Assembly (NCBI GenBank): GCA_913062645.1
Contig: CAJXVW010000001.1
Coordinates: 558,001-622,000 of the forward strand
Length of the DNA: 64,000 nucleotides
Origin: an uncultured Mycoplasmatota bacterium
GTDB lineage: Bacteria > Bacillota_I > Bacilli_A > Izemoplasmatales > Izemoplasmataceae
Reading direction: 5' to 3'
The notes beneath the pieces are model-generated. The model did no database searches and was not told where the DNA came from. It saw nothing but the letters and a program-made list of their open reading frames with translations. Shown piece after piece: positions 52,953-60,969 of the stretch. Both the position numbers and the translations under genes were made by a program. Position 1 is the stretch's first letter. Each line of letters begins with the position of its first letter.

Positions 52953-53252
52953 ATGTGGATCGCGATCTTGCAGATTGGCGCGATCGGACTCGTGCTCGGC
53001 GTCGCCATCGGCGTCGCCAACAAGTATCTGGAGGTCAAGGTGCCTCCCATGGTGCAGACCGTCTACGACCGCTTGCCGCACTTCAACTGCGGCGCCTGCG
53101 GAACCCCGGGATGCATGGCGATGGCGAATGCCGTCGTCAACGACGGCTACCCCGTCACCAACTGCAAACCCGGCACCGATCAGATGAAGCGGGAAATTCA
53201 AAAGCTTCTGGATGATTACAAGTCAGGAAAATTGACGTTTGACGAAGAGTGA
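52953..53252 (+). CDS. rnfB: Short RnfB-like protein lacking the ferredoxin domain (set 1)
   Basis: 99 residues, about half the smallest usual RnfB (about 190). The N-terminal helix (about 4-22) and the first cluster motif NCGACGTPGC plus NCKPG are present, giving four cysteines for one [4Fe-4S]. The domain with two ferredoxin clusters that normally follows is missing; the gene ends in a terminator, not in a decayed extension. Last gene of the cydAB-rnf operon. The truncation is matched in set 2, so it is likely ancestral. Confidence 0.85.
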   Translation: MWIAILQIGAIGLVLGVAIGVANKYLEVKVPPMVQTVYDRLPHFNCGACGTPGCMAMANAVVNDGYPVTNCKPGTDQMKREIQKLLDDYKSGKLTFDEE

Positions 53253-53277
53253 TTTCGCGAGAAATCGCTCTTTTTTT
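53248..53277 (+). terminator. Terminator of the cydAB-rnf operon
   Basis: AGTGATTTC-gcga-GAAATCGCT (one G-U pair) followed by cTTTTTTT, starting in the rnfB stop. Confidence 0.88.
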
Positions 53278-53294
53278 AGAAATACTACGAATAC

Positions 53295-53319
53295 AAATGG
53301 TTTTATTTGACAACCATTT
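53295..53319. promoter_or_regulatory. Inverted repeat overlapping the ribU -35 box
   Basis: AAATGGTT (53295-53302) and AACCATTT (53312-53319) form a perfect 8-bp inverted repeat with a 9-bp spacer that contains most of the -35 TTGACA. It looks like an operator for a dimeric repressor. Confidence 0.45.
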
Positions 53320-53335
53320 CAATGTGGCATATAAT
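53307..53335 (+). promoter_or_regulatory. Promoter of the FMN riboswitch-ribU unit
   Basis: TTGACA (53307-53312) and TATAAT (53330-53335) with exact 17-bp spacing: a full-consensus promoter. Confidence 0.85.
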
Positions 53336-53347
53336 ACACGTGGATTA

Positions 53348-53531
53348 ATCTTCAGGGCAGGGTGAAATTCCCGACCGGCGGTAACAGTCCGCGAGCGCGA
53401 GAGCGCATGAATGGGTGCGATTCCCATACCGATAGTACAGTCTAGATGGAAGAAGATGAAACAACGGTGGGAGAGGTCTCCCCCGATGTCCTTTTTCACG
53501 TGCCCAACGAAGATCCATTCGTTGGTTTTTT
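53348..53531 (+). ncRNA. FMN riboswitch (RFN element) before ribU
   Basis: The aptamer (53348-53458) has the conserved ATCTTCAGGGCAGGGTGAAA start, CCCGACCGGCGGTAA, GCGAGCGC, GATAGTACAGTCTAGATGG and the closing GAAGAT. The platform contains GGGAGAggTCTCCC and a final terminator CCAACGAA/TTCGTTGG with T6 (53504-53531). FMN binding is expected to switch off riboflavin uptake. Confidence 0.95.
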
Positions 53532-53552
53532 ATTTGAAAAGGAGGTAATACC

Positions 53553-54182
53553 ATGACCAGAAAACGAGTGATCCAACTGACGGTGATTGCCAATCTCACC
53601 GCCCTGTCCGTGTTGTTCTACTTCACGCTCAAGTTCCCGCTCCCCTTCTTGTTCCCCAGTTTCCTCGACATTCAGTTCTCCAATCTGCCGGCGATCATCG
53701 GCGGCTATGCACTGGGTCCGATCGCCGGTAGTGCGATCGTGGCGATTCGAACACTGATCAAGTTGCCGTTTTCCTCAACGGCGATGGTCGGTGAACTGAT
53801 CGACCTCATTGTCGGGGTGGCGACGGTCTTGACATCATCTTTGATCTACAAGAAGATTCATACCAAGAAAGGTGCCATCTACGGCATGATCGCCGGCATC
53901 TTCGTCTGGGTGCTGATCGCCGTCATGGCGAACTGGCTGTTTGTCTTGGATTTCTACATCGAGTTCTACTTCGACGGTGCCGTCGAACCGCTCGTCGGCA
54001 TGTTGTCGGTGATTCCCGGCGTTACCGTCGACAACTATCTGGAGCGCTTCATCCTGTATGCGGCGATTCCCTTCAACATCCTGTTGGCGACGCTGGTGTA
54101 TGCCATCACATTCCTGGTGTACAAGCGAATCAGCCATCTGATTCACGAACTGAGCGACAAATTCGCAACAAACGGCAAATAA
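53553..54182 (+). CDS. ribU: Riboflavin ECF transporter S component RibU
   Basis: A 209-residue membrane protein with about six helices; the S component that binds riboflavin for ECF-type import. FLDIQFSNLPAIIGGYALGPIAGSAIVAI (quoted in part: LDIQFSNLPAII, GPIAG) and the IKLPFSSTAMVGEL segment are RibU features. The FMN riboswitch upstream confirms the substrate class. AAAAGGAGG precedes the ATG. ECF energising genes are not in the window. It may supply flavin for the two neighbouring flavin-using Rnf operons. Confidence 0.92.
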   Translation: MTRKRVIQLTVIANLTALSVLFYFTLKFPLPFLFPSFLDIQFSNLPAIIGGYALGPIAGSAIVAIRTLIKLPFSSTAMVGELIDLIVGVATVLTSSLIYKKIHTKKGAIYGMIAGIFVWVLIAVMANWLFVLDFYIEFYFDGAVEPLVGMLSVIPGVTVDNYLERFILYAAIPFNILLATLVYAITFLVYKRISHLIHELSDKFATNGK

Positions 54183-54208
54183 GCACTTCTTACGGAGTGC
54201 TTTTTTTG
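54182..54208 (+). terminator. Terminator after ribU
   Basis: AAGCACT paired with AGTGCTT, loop of 8, followed by T7. Confidence 0.85.
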
Positions 54209-54232
54209 TTATACTAAAAGCGAGGTGATAAC

Positions 54233-55048
54233 ATGTACGACAACGCACAGGAAGCGGCGTCGACGATCCGACGGACCTTTCATCGCGAAGCGAAGACGGC
54301 GATCGTCCTCGGCAGCGGTCTCGGAGCGATTCTTGATTGGCTCGATGATGCCGAGGAACTGGCCTATAAGGACATTCCGCATTTCCCCATCAGCACCGTG
54401 TCCGGTCATACGTCGAAACTCGTCAGTGGCGTATTGAACGGCACCGATGTGCTGATCATGAGCGGTCGATTCCATTACTACGAGGGATATGCGATGCAGG
54501 AGGTGACATTTCCGCTCTATGTGTTTCAACTGCTGGGGATCGAGAACCTGATTCTGACCAACTCCTGCGGTGGCATCAACACCGAGAAACTCGAACCAGG
54601 CAGCATCATGGTGATCAAGGACTTCATCAATCTGATGCCGTCCAATCCGCTGATCGGGCCGAACGACGAACGATTCGGGCCACGCTTTCCCGACATGACC
54701 GAACCCTACAGTCTGGAGTTGCGCGGACTGGCTTTGGAGAAGGCGCGCGACATGCGCATCGATTACGTTGAAGGCGTGTATGCGGGCTTCATGGGCCCGT
54801 ATTACGAAACCAAGGCGGAGATCGAAATGATCCGCCGCATGGGTGGCGAAGCCGTCGGCATGTCGACGGTTCCGGAAACGATCGTCGCCAATTATCTGGG
54901 CATGAAAGTCCTCGCGTTCGCGACCATCACCAACATGGCAACCGGCATCCAGCGCGTCAAGCATTCGCACGAGAACGTCGTCAAAATGGCCGGCATCGCC
55001 AGCAAGACGCTCGCCGAATGGATCCGCAAGGTGGTGGGGGAATTATGA
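54233..55048 (+). CDS. Purine nucleoside phosphorylase (PNP-I, trimeric type)
   Basis: Phosphorolyses inosine/guanosine-type nucleosides. 271 residues. AIVLGSGLGAILD (about 23-35, phosphate site), HTSKLVSG, MSGRFHYYEGY (about 80-90), TNSCGGIN (about 108-115), YAGFMGPYYETKAEI and GMSTVPE (about 211-217) are signatures of the PunA/Pnp family. GAGGTGAT precedes the ATG. A small membrane protein gene overlaps its stop. Confidence 0.94.
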   Translation: MYDNAQEAASTIRRTFHREAKTAIVLGSGLGAILDWLDDAEELAYKDIPHFPISTVSGHTSKLVSGVLNGTDVLIMSGRFHYYEGYAMQEVTFPLYVFQLLGIENLILTNSCGGINTEKLEPGSIMVIKDFINLMPSNPLIGPNDERFGPRFPDMTEPYSLELRGLALEKARDMRIDYVEGVYAGFMGPYYETKAEIEMIRRMGGEAVGMSTVPETIVANYLGMKVLAFATITNMATGIQRVKHSHENVVKMAGIASKTLAEWIRKVVGEL

Positions 55049-55458
55049 TGAAATGGGTATCGCTCGCCGCGCGCATCGGACTCGGGCTCGTTGCTTTGTT
55101 CTTTCTGATCATGTCGTTTGACGTGTTCGTCATGGAGGACTACTCGTTCGGCGAACAACTCGCGGGATGGTTCATCAATGCTTCCCCGGGCATTCTCCTC
55201 GGATTGTTGTTGTGGGGATTGTGGCGGAAACCCGTCTATCTCGGTGGTGCGGTACTCGCATACGGGACCGCACTGATGTGGTTCTTCCATGTCTTTCAGA
55301 ACTGGCCGGAACGGGCGATCGTGTTGTTCGTCGTCATCGTTCCGCTGTATCTGGCCGGCTTCGTCCTGTTGATTGACTGGCACATGAAACAAAGCGAAAA
55401 ACCAGGCTCTGAGAACGATCTGGAACCGTTGACTATAAAGAACAATAAGACGGATTGA
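55045..55458 (+). CDS. Small four-helix membrane protein of unknown function
   Basis: A 137-residue protein with four predicted helices (about 6-24, 40-58, 62-80, 88-108) and a charged tail. The frame runs back to 55018, but GGTGGGGG and the overlap with the PNP stop favour ATG 55045 (ATG 55048 is equally possible). Probably translated with PNP. Not recognised beyond being an integral membrane protein. Confidence 0.5.
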   Translation: MMKWVSLAARIGLGLVALFFLIMSFDVFVMEDYSFGEQLAGWFINASPGILLGLLLWGLWRKPVYLGGAVLAYGTALMWFFHVFQNWPERAIVLFVVIVPLYLAGFVLLIDWHMKQSEKPGSENDLEPLTIKNNKTD

Positions 55459-55499
55459 TTTGTTGAAAGAACGAATATTTGAAACAAATAGAAACCAAC

Positions 55500-55556
55500 G
55501 ATGGTTGTTGACCGGTGTCTCTTCCAAATCGATATTGACCGGCACTGGTAACCATC
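55500..55556. repeat. Long imperfect inverted repeat upstream of the peroxiredoxin promoter
   Basis: GATGGTT-gttg-ACCGGTG (55500-55517) pairs with CACTGGT-AACCATC (55543-55556): 14 bp per arm with a 4-base bulge and one G-U. A direct repeat TTGACCGG is inside. No T tract, so not a normal terminator. It ends 21 bp before the -35 box of the peroxiredoxin gene. Confidence 0.5.
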
Positions 55557-55576
55557 ACAAATGTGTTACATTTTGA

Positions 55577-55604
55577 TTGCACTATTTCCGTGATTTGGTA
55601 CAAT
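55577..55604 (+). promoter_or_regulatory. Promoter of the peroxiredoxin gene
   Basis: TTGCAC (55577-55582) and TACAAT (55599-55604), spacing 16 bp. No PerR-like box seen. Confidence 0.55.
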
Positions 55605-55648
55605 GAATTTTGTAGCGACATCACGATATCCAAGGAGGAAACCACACA

Positions 55649-56224
55649 ATGAAATTTGAAAATGAATTCTATGTCACCGGCGCCAAAGTCGGAAAACCGG
55701 CACCGCGGTTCGAAATGGAAGCGATTCTGCCAAAGGGCGATGGCCTTGATCGATTCGGAACCGTCAACCTCGACGACTTGCTCGAACAGGGAAAATGGGT
55801 CGTTCTGTACTTCTATCCGCTTGATTTCACCTTCGTCTGCCCGACCGAAATCCAGCGATTCAACCAGTTGAACGACAAGTTCGAGGAACTCGGCGCGGTA
55901 TTGATCGCCGCCTCGACCGACAGCTGCCACAGCCATCTGGCCTGGCAGGAGCACAGCTCGCTCGGTCGACTCAACCACATTCACGCATCCGACAACAACC
56001 ACGAGGTCAGCGAAGCCTACGGCATCCTCGATGAAGAGAAGGGCGTCGCCTGGCGCGGTACCTTCATCATCAGCCCCGAAGGCATCCTCAAAGCCGCGCA
56101 CGTCAACCACGGCGAAGGCGGACGCAATGTCGAAGAAGTCCTGCGCACGCTGGAAGTATACCTCAAGGAAAACGCCGGAGAAATGGTTCCGTGCGGCTGG
56201 TTCCCGGGCGACAAAACGCTCTGA
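55649..56224 (+). CDS. Typical 2-Cys peroxiredoxin (AhpC/Prx1 type)
   Basis: Reduces hydrogen peroxide and organic peroxides. 191 residues. Peroxidatic Cys in FTFVCPTEI (about 53-61), resolving Cys in MVPCGWFPGDKTL at the C-terminus. AAGGAGG precedes the ATG. No dedicated reductase (ahpF) is beside it. Together with cytochrome bd it forms the oxygen-defence capacity of an otherwise fermentative gene set. Confidence 0.93.
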   Translation: MKFENEFYVTGAKVGKPAPRFEMEAILPKGDGLDRFGTVNLDDLLEQGKWVVLYFYPLDFTFVCPTEIQRFNQLNDKFEELGAVLIAASTDSCHSHLAWQEHSSLGRLNHIHASDNNHEVSEAYGILDEEKGVAWRGTFIISPEGILKAAHVNHGEGGRNVEEVLRTLEVYLKENAGEMVPCGWFPGDKTL

Positions 56225-56265
56225 ACTAACCCCCAAGCAAACCATCGCAGCAAGCAAATCGAGGA

Positions 56266-56296
56266 AAGACTATTTTACATTGTAAAATATGTCTTT
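56266..56296 (+). terminator. Terminator after the peroxiredoxin gene
   Basis: AGAC-TATTTTAC-att-GTAAAATA-t-GTCT followed by T7. Confidence 0.85.
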
Positions 56297-56302
56297 TTTT
56301 GT

Positions 56303-56308
56303 TATAAT
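56303..56308 (+). promoter_or_regulatory. -10 box of the phosphohexomutase gene
   Basis: TATAAT directly after the terminator T tract, 35 bp before the start codon. Confidence 0.5.
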
Positions 56309-56342
56309 GAATCCGATGTTTTTGAGAAGAAAGGTGATATCG

Positions 56343-58040
56343 ATGATCGAAGCGACCTACCGCAACTGGATCAACCAACCGGACCTGGAAGACAGCTTGC
56401 GTCAAGAACTCGAAACCATGACCGAAGAAGCGAAACAAGATGCGTTCTACCGCAGTCTCGAATTCGGTACGGGTGGCATGCGCGGCGTCATCGGCGCCGG
56501 CATCAACCGGATGAACATCTACACCATCCGCAAGGCCAACTACGGATTCGGCTCCTATCTCCGCGACAAGTGGAACGACGATGTCACTCGCGGTGTCGTG
56601 ATCGCTCACGACAACCGTCACATGAGCGTCGCCTTCGCCCGCGAAAGCGCGAGCGTGCTCGCCACCTTCGGCATCAAGACGTATTTGTTCGACGCCCTTC
56701 GGCCCACGCCCGAACTGTCGTTTGCCGTCCGTCACCTCAACGCGATCGGCGGCATCGTCATCACCGCCAGTCACAATCCCCCCAAATACAACGGTTACAA
56801 AATATACGACGAAGACGGTTGTCAGCTCGTCCCGGCTTTGGCCGATCAGGTCATCGCCCGTGTCGACGCCGTCGATGACATCTTCGCGATTCCGACGATT
56901 CGTTACGACGACTGCGTCGAACAAGGATTCGTTCAGACCATCGGTGCTGCCATCGATGATGCCTATCTGGCGATGGTCGACACCGTCCAGCTTCGGCCGG
57001 ACGTGAAGAAGACGCTCGACATCGTGTTCACTCCGCTGCATGGAACCAGTGCGACCATCGGCGTGCGAGCGCTCGAGCAAAACGGATTTCACGTCATTCC
57101 CGTGACCGAACAGATGGTCGCGGATCCCGACTTTTCCACCGTCAAGAGCCCCAACCCCGAAAACAAGGAAGCCTTCGAATATGCGATCCGCTACGGCAAG
57201 GAGCATCAAGCCGACATCCTGATCGCCACCGATCCCGACGCCGACCGACTTGGTGTCGCCGTTTGGCACGACGGCGAATACAAGCTTCTGACCGGCAACC
57301 AGACGGGCGCGATCATGGTCGACTACATCCTTCGTACCCGTCAGGAACAAGGCACCCTGCCGCAACACGGCATGGTCTACAATACGATCGTCACGAGCGA
57401 TCTTGGCGCCGTCATCGCCAAGTCCTTCGGCATGAACGTCAAGAGCACGCTCACCGGGTTCAAGTTCATCGGCGAACAAGCCAAGCGCATCGAAGACACC
57501 GATACTGAGTTCCTGTTCGGATACGAGGAAAGTTATGGCTACGTCGTCAAGGACTTCGTTCGCGACAAGGATTCGATTCAGGCGTTGCTTCTGATCAGCG
57601 AAATCGCCAATCTCGGCAAACAAAGCGGCAAGACGCTCTGGGATTATCTGATGTTCGTGTACGAGCAATACGGCTACTACGTCGAAGACCTCGTCAACAT
57701 CGTCTTGGAAGGTCAGGTCGGCGAACAGAAGATCCAGGCGATCCTCGCTCATTTCCGCGATCACAAGCCGAACCGCCTTGGTGAGAGCGCCGTTGTCGCC
57801 GTCGAGGATTATCTGATCGGTGAACGCTACGAAGGCGATCACAACCAACCGCTCGACTTGCCGCCGTCCAACGTCCTCAAGTTCTTCCTGGCCGACGGAT
57901 CATGGTTCGTGCTGCGTCCCTCAGGCACCGAACCAAAACTAAAAATCTACATCGGCGTCACCGCGGATTCGCTCGCCGCCGCACGCACCAGAAATCAACA
58001 GATCAAGGATCAAGTACAAGCCATAATCGACACCATCTGA
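56343..58040 (+). CDS. Phosphoglucomutase/phosphomannomutase (alpha-D-phosphohexomutase family)
   Basis: Interconverts hexose 1- and 6-phosphates. About 565 residues, the long PgcA-like type. Active-site Ser in ITASHNPPKYNGYK, metal loop DPDADR, sugar loop GYEES and phosphate loop RPSGTEPK are all present. AAGGTGAT before ATG 56343 sets the start although the frame is open from 56289. Links the glycogen genes (glucose-1-phosphate) to glycolysis. rnfC starts only 19 bp after the stop with no terminator between, so cotranscription with Rnf set 2 is possible. Confidence 0.94.
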   Translation: MIEATYRNWINQPDLEDSLRQELETMTEEAKQDAFYRSLEFGTGGMRGVIGAGINRMNIYTIRKANYGFGSYLRDKWNDDVTRGVVIAHDNRHMSVAFARESASVLATFGIKTYLFDALRPTPELSFAVRHLNAIGGIVITASHNPPKYNGYKIYDEDGCQLVPALADQVIARVDAVDDIFAIPTIRYDDCVEQGFVQTIGAAIDDAYLAMVDTVQLRPDVKKTLDIVFTPLHGTSATIGVRALEQNGFHVIPVTEQMVADPDFSTVKSPNPENKEAFEYAIRYGKEHQADILIATDPDADRLGVAVWHDGEYKLLTGNQTGAIMVDYILRTRQEQGTLPQHGMVYNTIVTSDLGAVIAKSFGMNVKSTLTGFKFIGEQAKRIEDTDTEFLFGYEESYGYVVKDFVRDKDSIQALLLISEIANLGKQSGKTLWDYLMFVYEQYGYYVEDLVNIVLEGQVGEQKIQAILAHFRDHKPNRLGESAVVAVEDYLIGERYEGDHNQPLDLPPSNVLKFFLADGSWFVLRPSGTEPKLKIYIGVTADSLAAARTRNQQIKDQVQAIIDTI

Positions 58041-58059
58041 CTTCCCAGGATGTGACAAA

Positions 58060-59370
58060 ATGATTAAGAAATCCAGCAAAGTGCGGGATTACAAGGAGCT
58101 GACAAAGGCTCTGCCGACGATGGACTTTCTCGAACCCGAGAGCGTCTACATTCATCTGCAGAACGGCCGATGCAAAACCTACGACCTGCACGTCAAGGAC
58201 GGTGACCATGTGACCGTCGGACAGGTAATCGGCGTCCGCCACGGCGGCTTTTTCGAGCAACCGATCCACGCCACCGTCAGCGGCACCGTCGGACCCGTCA
58301 CCAAGAAACTGCACCGCACCGGTCGCAAGGTCGACTGCGTGGAAATCCGCAATGACTTCAAAGAGACCTACCACGAATCGGTTGTCAATCGACCCGATCA
58401 TGTCATCGACCAGCTGACCCAGCAGGAGATGGTCGACATCCTTCGCGAGAAATCGCTTGTCGGTCTCGGTGGCAGCGGCTTCCCCACACACATCAAACTG
58501 GCGACCAAGGATCCGATTCACACGGTCATCATCAACGCCGTCGAATGCGAACCCTATCTGTCCAGCGACTACCGCCTCATCATCGAAGATCCGCAGCGGG
58601 TGTTGCTGGGGCTCAAGTATATTCTTCAAGCACTGAAAGCGGAGCGTGGCATCATCGCCATCAAGAGCGACAAGAATCCGCTCAAGGAAGTGCTGGACCA
58701 AGTGCTCACCGTCAAGTTCCCGGACCTTCCCGTCGAAGTCATGAAACTCGGCAATCACTATCCGCAAGGATGGGAGATCGAAGTGTTCCGCGCCGCCCTC
58801 GGCCTCGATGTGCCTTATGGCGAACTGCCGACCAAATACGGCGTCATTTCGTTCAATGTCTCGACCACGGCCGGCGTCCATGACGCGATCAAATACAACC
58901 TTCCCGTCATCAGCCGTTATTTCACGCTGACCGGTGATGCGATAGAGTTCCCGCAGAACTACCACGTCAAGGTCGGCACCAGCATCAAGCAGCTGATCGC
59001 GCTGTCCGAAGGATACAAAGAAGAATACGACAAAGTCAACGTGATCATGGGTGGTCCGATGATGGGCGTCAGTACCGTATCCGATGATGTCATCGTATCG
59101 AAGACGACGACCTCGGTCATCGTGCTCGCCGACACCGACTATCACGAAGAACCCTGTGTCCGCTGCGGCAGCTGCGTCTACAGTTGTCCGGCGCGGATCG
59201 AACCGGTTCAGATCATGAACGCCGTCAAAAAGAACCACAAGGAACTGATGAAACAGCTCGGCGCCTACAAATGCGTCGAATGCGGACTCTGTGCATACGT
59301 CTGCACCAGCAAGATCCACGTTACCGACTATGTCCGCAAAGCCAAGAAACTGGTAGGTGATATCCGATGA
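58060..59370 (+). CDS. rnfC: Rnf complex subunit RnfC (set 2)
   Basis: The cytoplasmic NADH/flavin subunit of Rnf. 436 residues. An N-terminal barrel-sandwich hybrid region (about 25-95), the FMN/NADH fold with GLGGSGFPTHIKL (about 136-148) and NAVECEPYLSSDYR (about 159-172), and two C-terminal [4Fe-4S] motifs CVRCGSCVYSCP (about 367-378) and CVECGLCAYVC (about 406-416). Only copy of rnfC in the window; it could serve set 2 alone or both sets. Coupled to rnfD by ATGA. Confidence 0.95.
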   Translation: MIKKSSKVRDYKELTKALPTMDFLEPESVYIHLQNGRCKTYDLHVKDGDHVTVGQVIGVRHGGFFEQPIHATVSGTVGPVTKKLHRTGRKVDCVEIRNDFKETYHESVVNRPDHVIDQLTQQEMVDILREKSLVGLGGSGFPTHIKLATKDPIHTVIINAVECEPYLSSDYRLIIEDPQRVLLGLKYILQALKAERGIIAIKSDKNPLKEVLDQVLTVKFPDLPVEVMKLGNHYPQGWEIEVFRAALGLDVPYGELPTKYGVISFNVSTTAGVHDAIKYNLPVISRYFTLTGDAIEFPQNYHVKVGTSIKQLIALSEGYKEEYDKVNVIMGGPMMGVSTVSDDVIVSKTTTSVIVLADTDYHEEPCVRCGSCVYSCPARIEPVQIMNAVKKNHKELMKQLGAYKCVECGLCAYVCTSKIHVTDYVRKAKKLVGDIR

Positions 59371-60443
59371 GTTACACACCGACCATCGTCCGCAAGACCA
59401 GCCCGTATCTGCGCCGCCCCCAGGCGACCGTGGTACGGATGATGCGCGATGTCGTCATCGCGCTCCTTCCCGTGACGGCCTTCGCCGTCTACAACTTCGG
59501 CATCAGTGCCGTCTACATTCTGCTCGCCGCCATCTTGTCGATGGTGGTGACCGAATACGTGTACTACCAGGTCATCGACCTGCTCAACAAGGAATCGTTC
59601 CAGTGGAAGAACAAGAGTTTCACGCTCTATAACTACACCGCGCTCGTCAGTGGTCTGATCTACGGCCTGACGCTTGCGGATGGGACCCCGATCTGGGTCG
59701 TGGTCGTATCGGGATCGCTCGGGATCCTGATGGCCAAGCATTTCTTTGGCGGACTGGGCCAGAACATCTTCAATCCGGCCGCCCTTGCTCGCGTGCTTGT
59801 CGCCATCAACTTCGCGACCTTCGCCACCTACGACGCCCATGTCGCCGACATCGACGGCGTCGCCGGCGCGACCGTGCTCGGCGTCCTCAATGACAGCAGT
59901 TTTTCCACGGCGATGCTTGCCGACTTTCCGCTGTGGCGGATGTTCACCGGCATCGGCCTGCCCGGCAGTCTCGGTGAAGTCAGTGCGCTGTTGATTCTGA
60001 TCGGCGCGATTTATCTCGGCGTCCGCACCAGTTTTGAAGTGCGCATTCCGATCGCTTACGTGTTGACGGTCTTCGTGCTGGCCGGTGTCGTTGCCCTCCA
60101 GAAGGGGCTTGGCATCTGGTATCCGCTGACGCACGTGCTTTCCGGCGGCGTGATGTTCGGTGCCGTGTTCATGGCCACCGATCCGATCACTTCGCCAATC
60201 AGCATGCCCTCGCGGGTCTATTACGGATTCGCGCTTGGTTTCGTGACGTTCATCATTCGGCTGTTCGGGGCGCTTCCCGAAGGCGTCGTCTTCAGCATCC
60301 TAATAATGAATATGTTCGTCCCGAGTTTCGATTATGTCAAGTGGTCATATCCGCGGTTCACCAAACGAGGAACGTTGCTGTTCGCCGGCGTCATCGTCGT
60401 TGCGATCGCGATCGTCATGGCAGGTGTTCATTATGTTGGATAA
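59367..60443 (+). CDS. rnfD: Rnf complex subunit RnfD (set 2)
   Basis: A 358-residue membrane subunit with about nine helices and covalent FMN. RRPQATVVRMMRDVVIALLP at the start and the flavinylation motif DGVAGATVLG (about 166-175) are intact, unlike set 1. FMATDPITSPISMP is the C-terminal signature. Overlaps rnfC by 4 bp and rnfG by 11 bp. Confidence 0.95.
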   Translation: MSYTPTIVRKTSPYLRRPQATVVRMMRDVVIALLPVTAFAVYNFGISAVYILLAAILSMVVTEYVYYQVIDLLNKESFQWKNKSFTLYNYTALVSGLIYGLTLADGTPIWVVVVSGSLGILMAKHFFGGLGQNIFNPAALARVLVAINFATFATYDAHVADIDGVAGATVLGVLNDSSFSTAMLADFPLWRMFTGIGLPGSLGEVSALLILIGAIYLGVRTSFEVRIPIAYVLTVFVLAGVVALQKGLGIWYPLTHVLSGGVMFGAVFMATDPITSPISMPSRVYYGFALGFVTFIIRLFGALPEGVVFSILIMNMFVPSFDYVKWSYPRFTKRGTLLFAGVIVVAIAIVMAGVHYVG

Positions 60444-60969
60444 ACTGAAAACCGCATTGGTGCTGTTCGTCATCGCGACCGTCGCCGGATTGATGATTTT
60501 CGGGACCAACGAGCTTACTTATGATGGCATCGTCGCCAACCGACTGGCTCGGGAACAGGCCTTTTACAAAGCGATGTTCGATCTTGATGAAGACAGCGAC
60601 ATCACCACGATTTCCGCCGAACTCGATGGCGTTTTGGACGAAGAGTTAGCCATTTATGATGATCAGAATAACCTCATGGGTTATGTCTACAAAGGCGAAG
60701 AAACCAATAATTACGGTGACATAACCGTATTGGTCGGCGTTCGCATCGACGGCACCATCGTTCAGGTCGTGATTTCATCGACCACCAACACACCGACCTT
60801 CGTCAAGAAGATTGAAACCACCTATCTCGCACCGTTCGTCGGGCAAGACACGACCGATGTGACCTACGACGAACGCACCGGTGCGTCGTATACCTACGGC
60901 AGCGTTCAGAGGTTCGTCGAAGCCGCCGCCGATTATTTCCAGAACGAACGGGGAGGTGACGCGTCGTGA
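60433..60969 (+). CDS. rnfG: Rnf complex subunit RnfG (set 2)
   Basis: A 178-residue protein with one N-terminal helix and an extracytoplasmic FMN-binding domain. The flavin site reads DERTGASYTYGS (about 150-161), with Ser/Thr acceptors in the (S/T)GA(T/S)xT pattern. The frame is open upstream to 60334, but ATG 60433 after AGGTG begins the membrane helix. It overlaps rnfD by 11 bp and rnfE by 4 bp. Confidence 0.88.
   Translation: MLDKLKTALVLFVIATVAGLMIFGTNELTYDGIVANRLAREQAFYKAMFDLDEDSDITTISAELDGVLDEELAIYDDQNNLMGYVYKGEETNNYGDITVLVGVRIDGTIVQVVISSTTNTPTFVKKIETTYLAPFVGQDTTDVTYDERTGASYTYGSVQRFVEAAADYFQNERGGDAS

Noticed and set aside
50038-53252. Rnf set 1 as an assembly duplicate or decayed copy of set 2
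   Set aside because: The proteins are strongly diverged from set 2, frames are intact and tightly overlapping, and the gene content differs.
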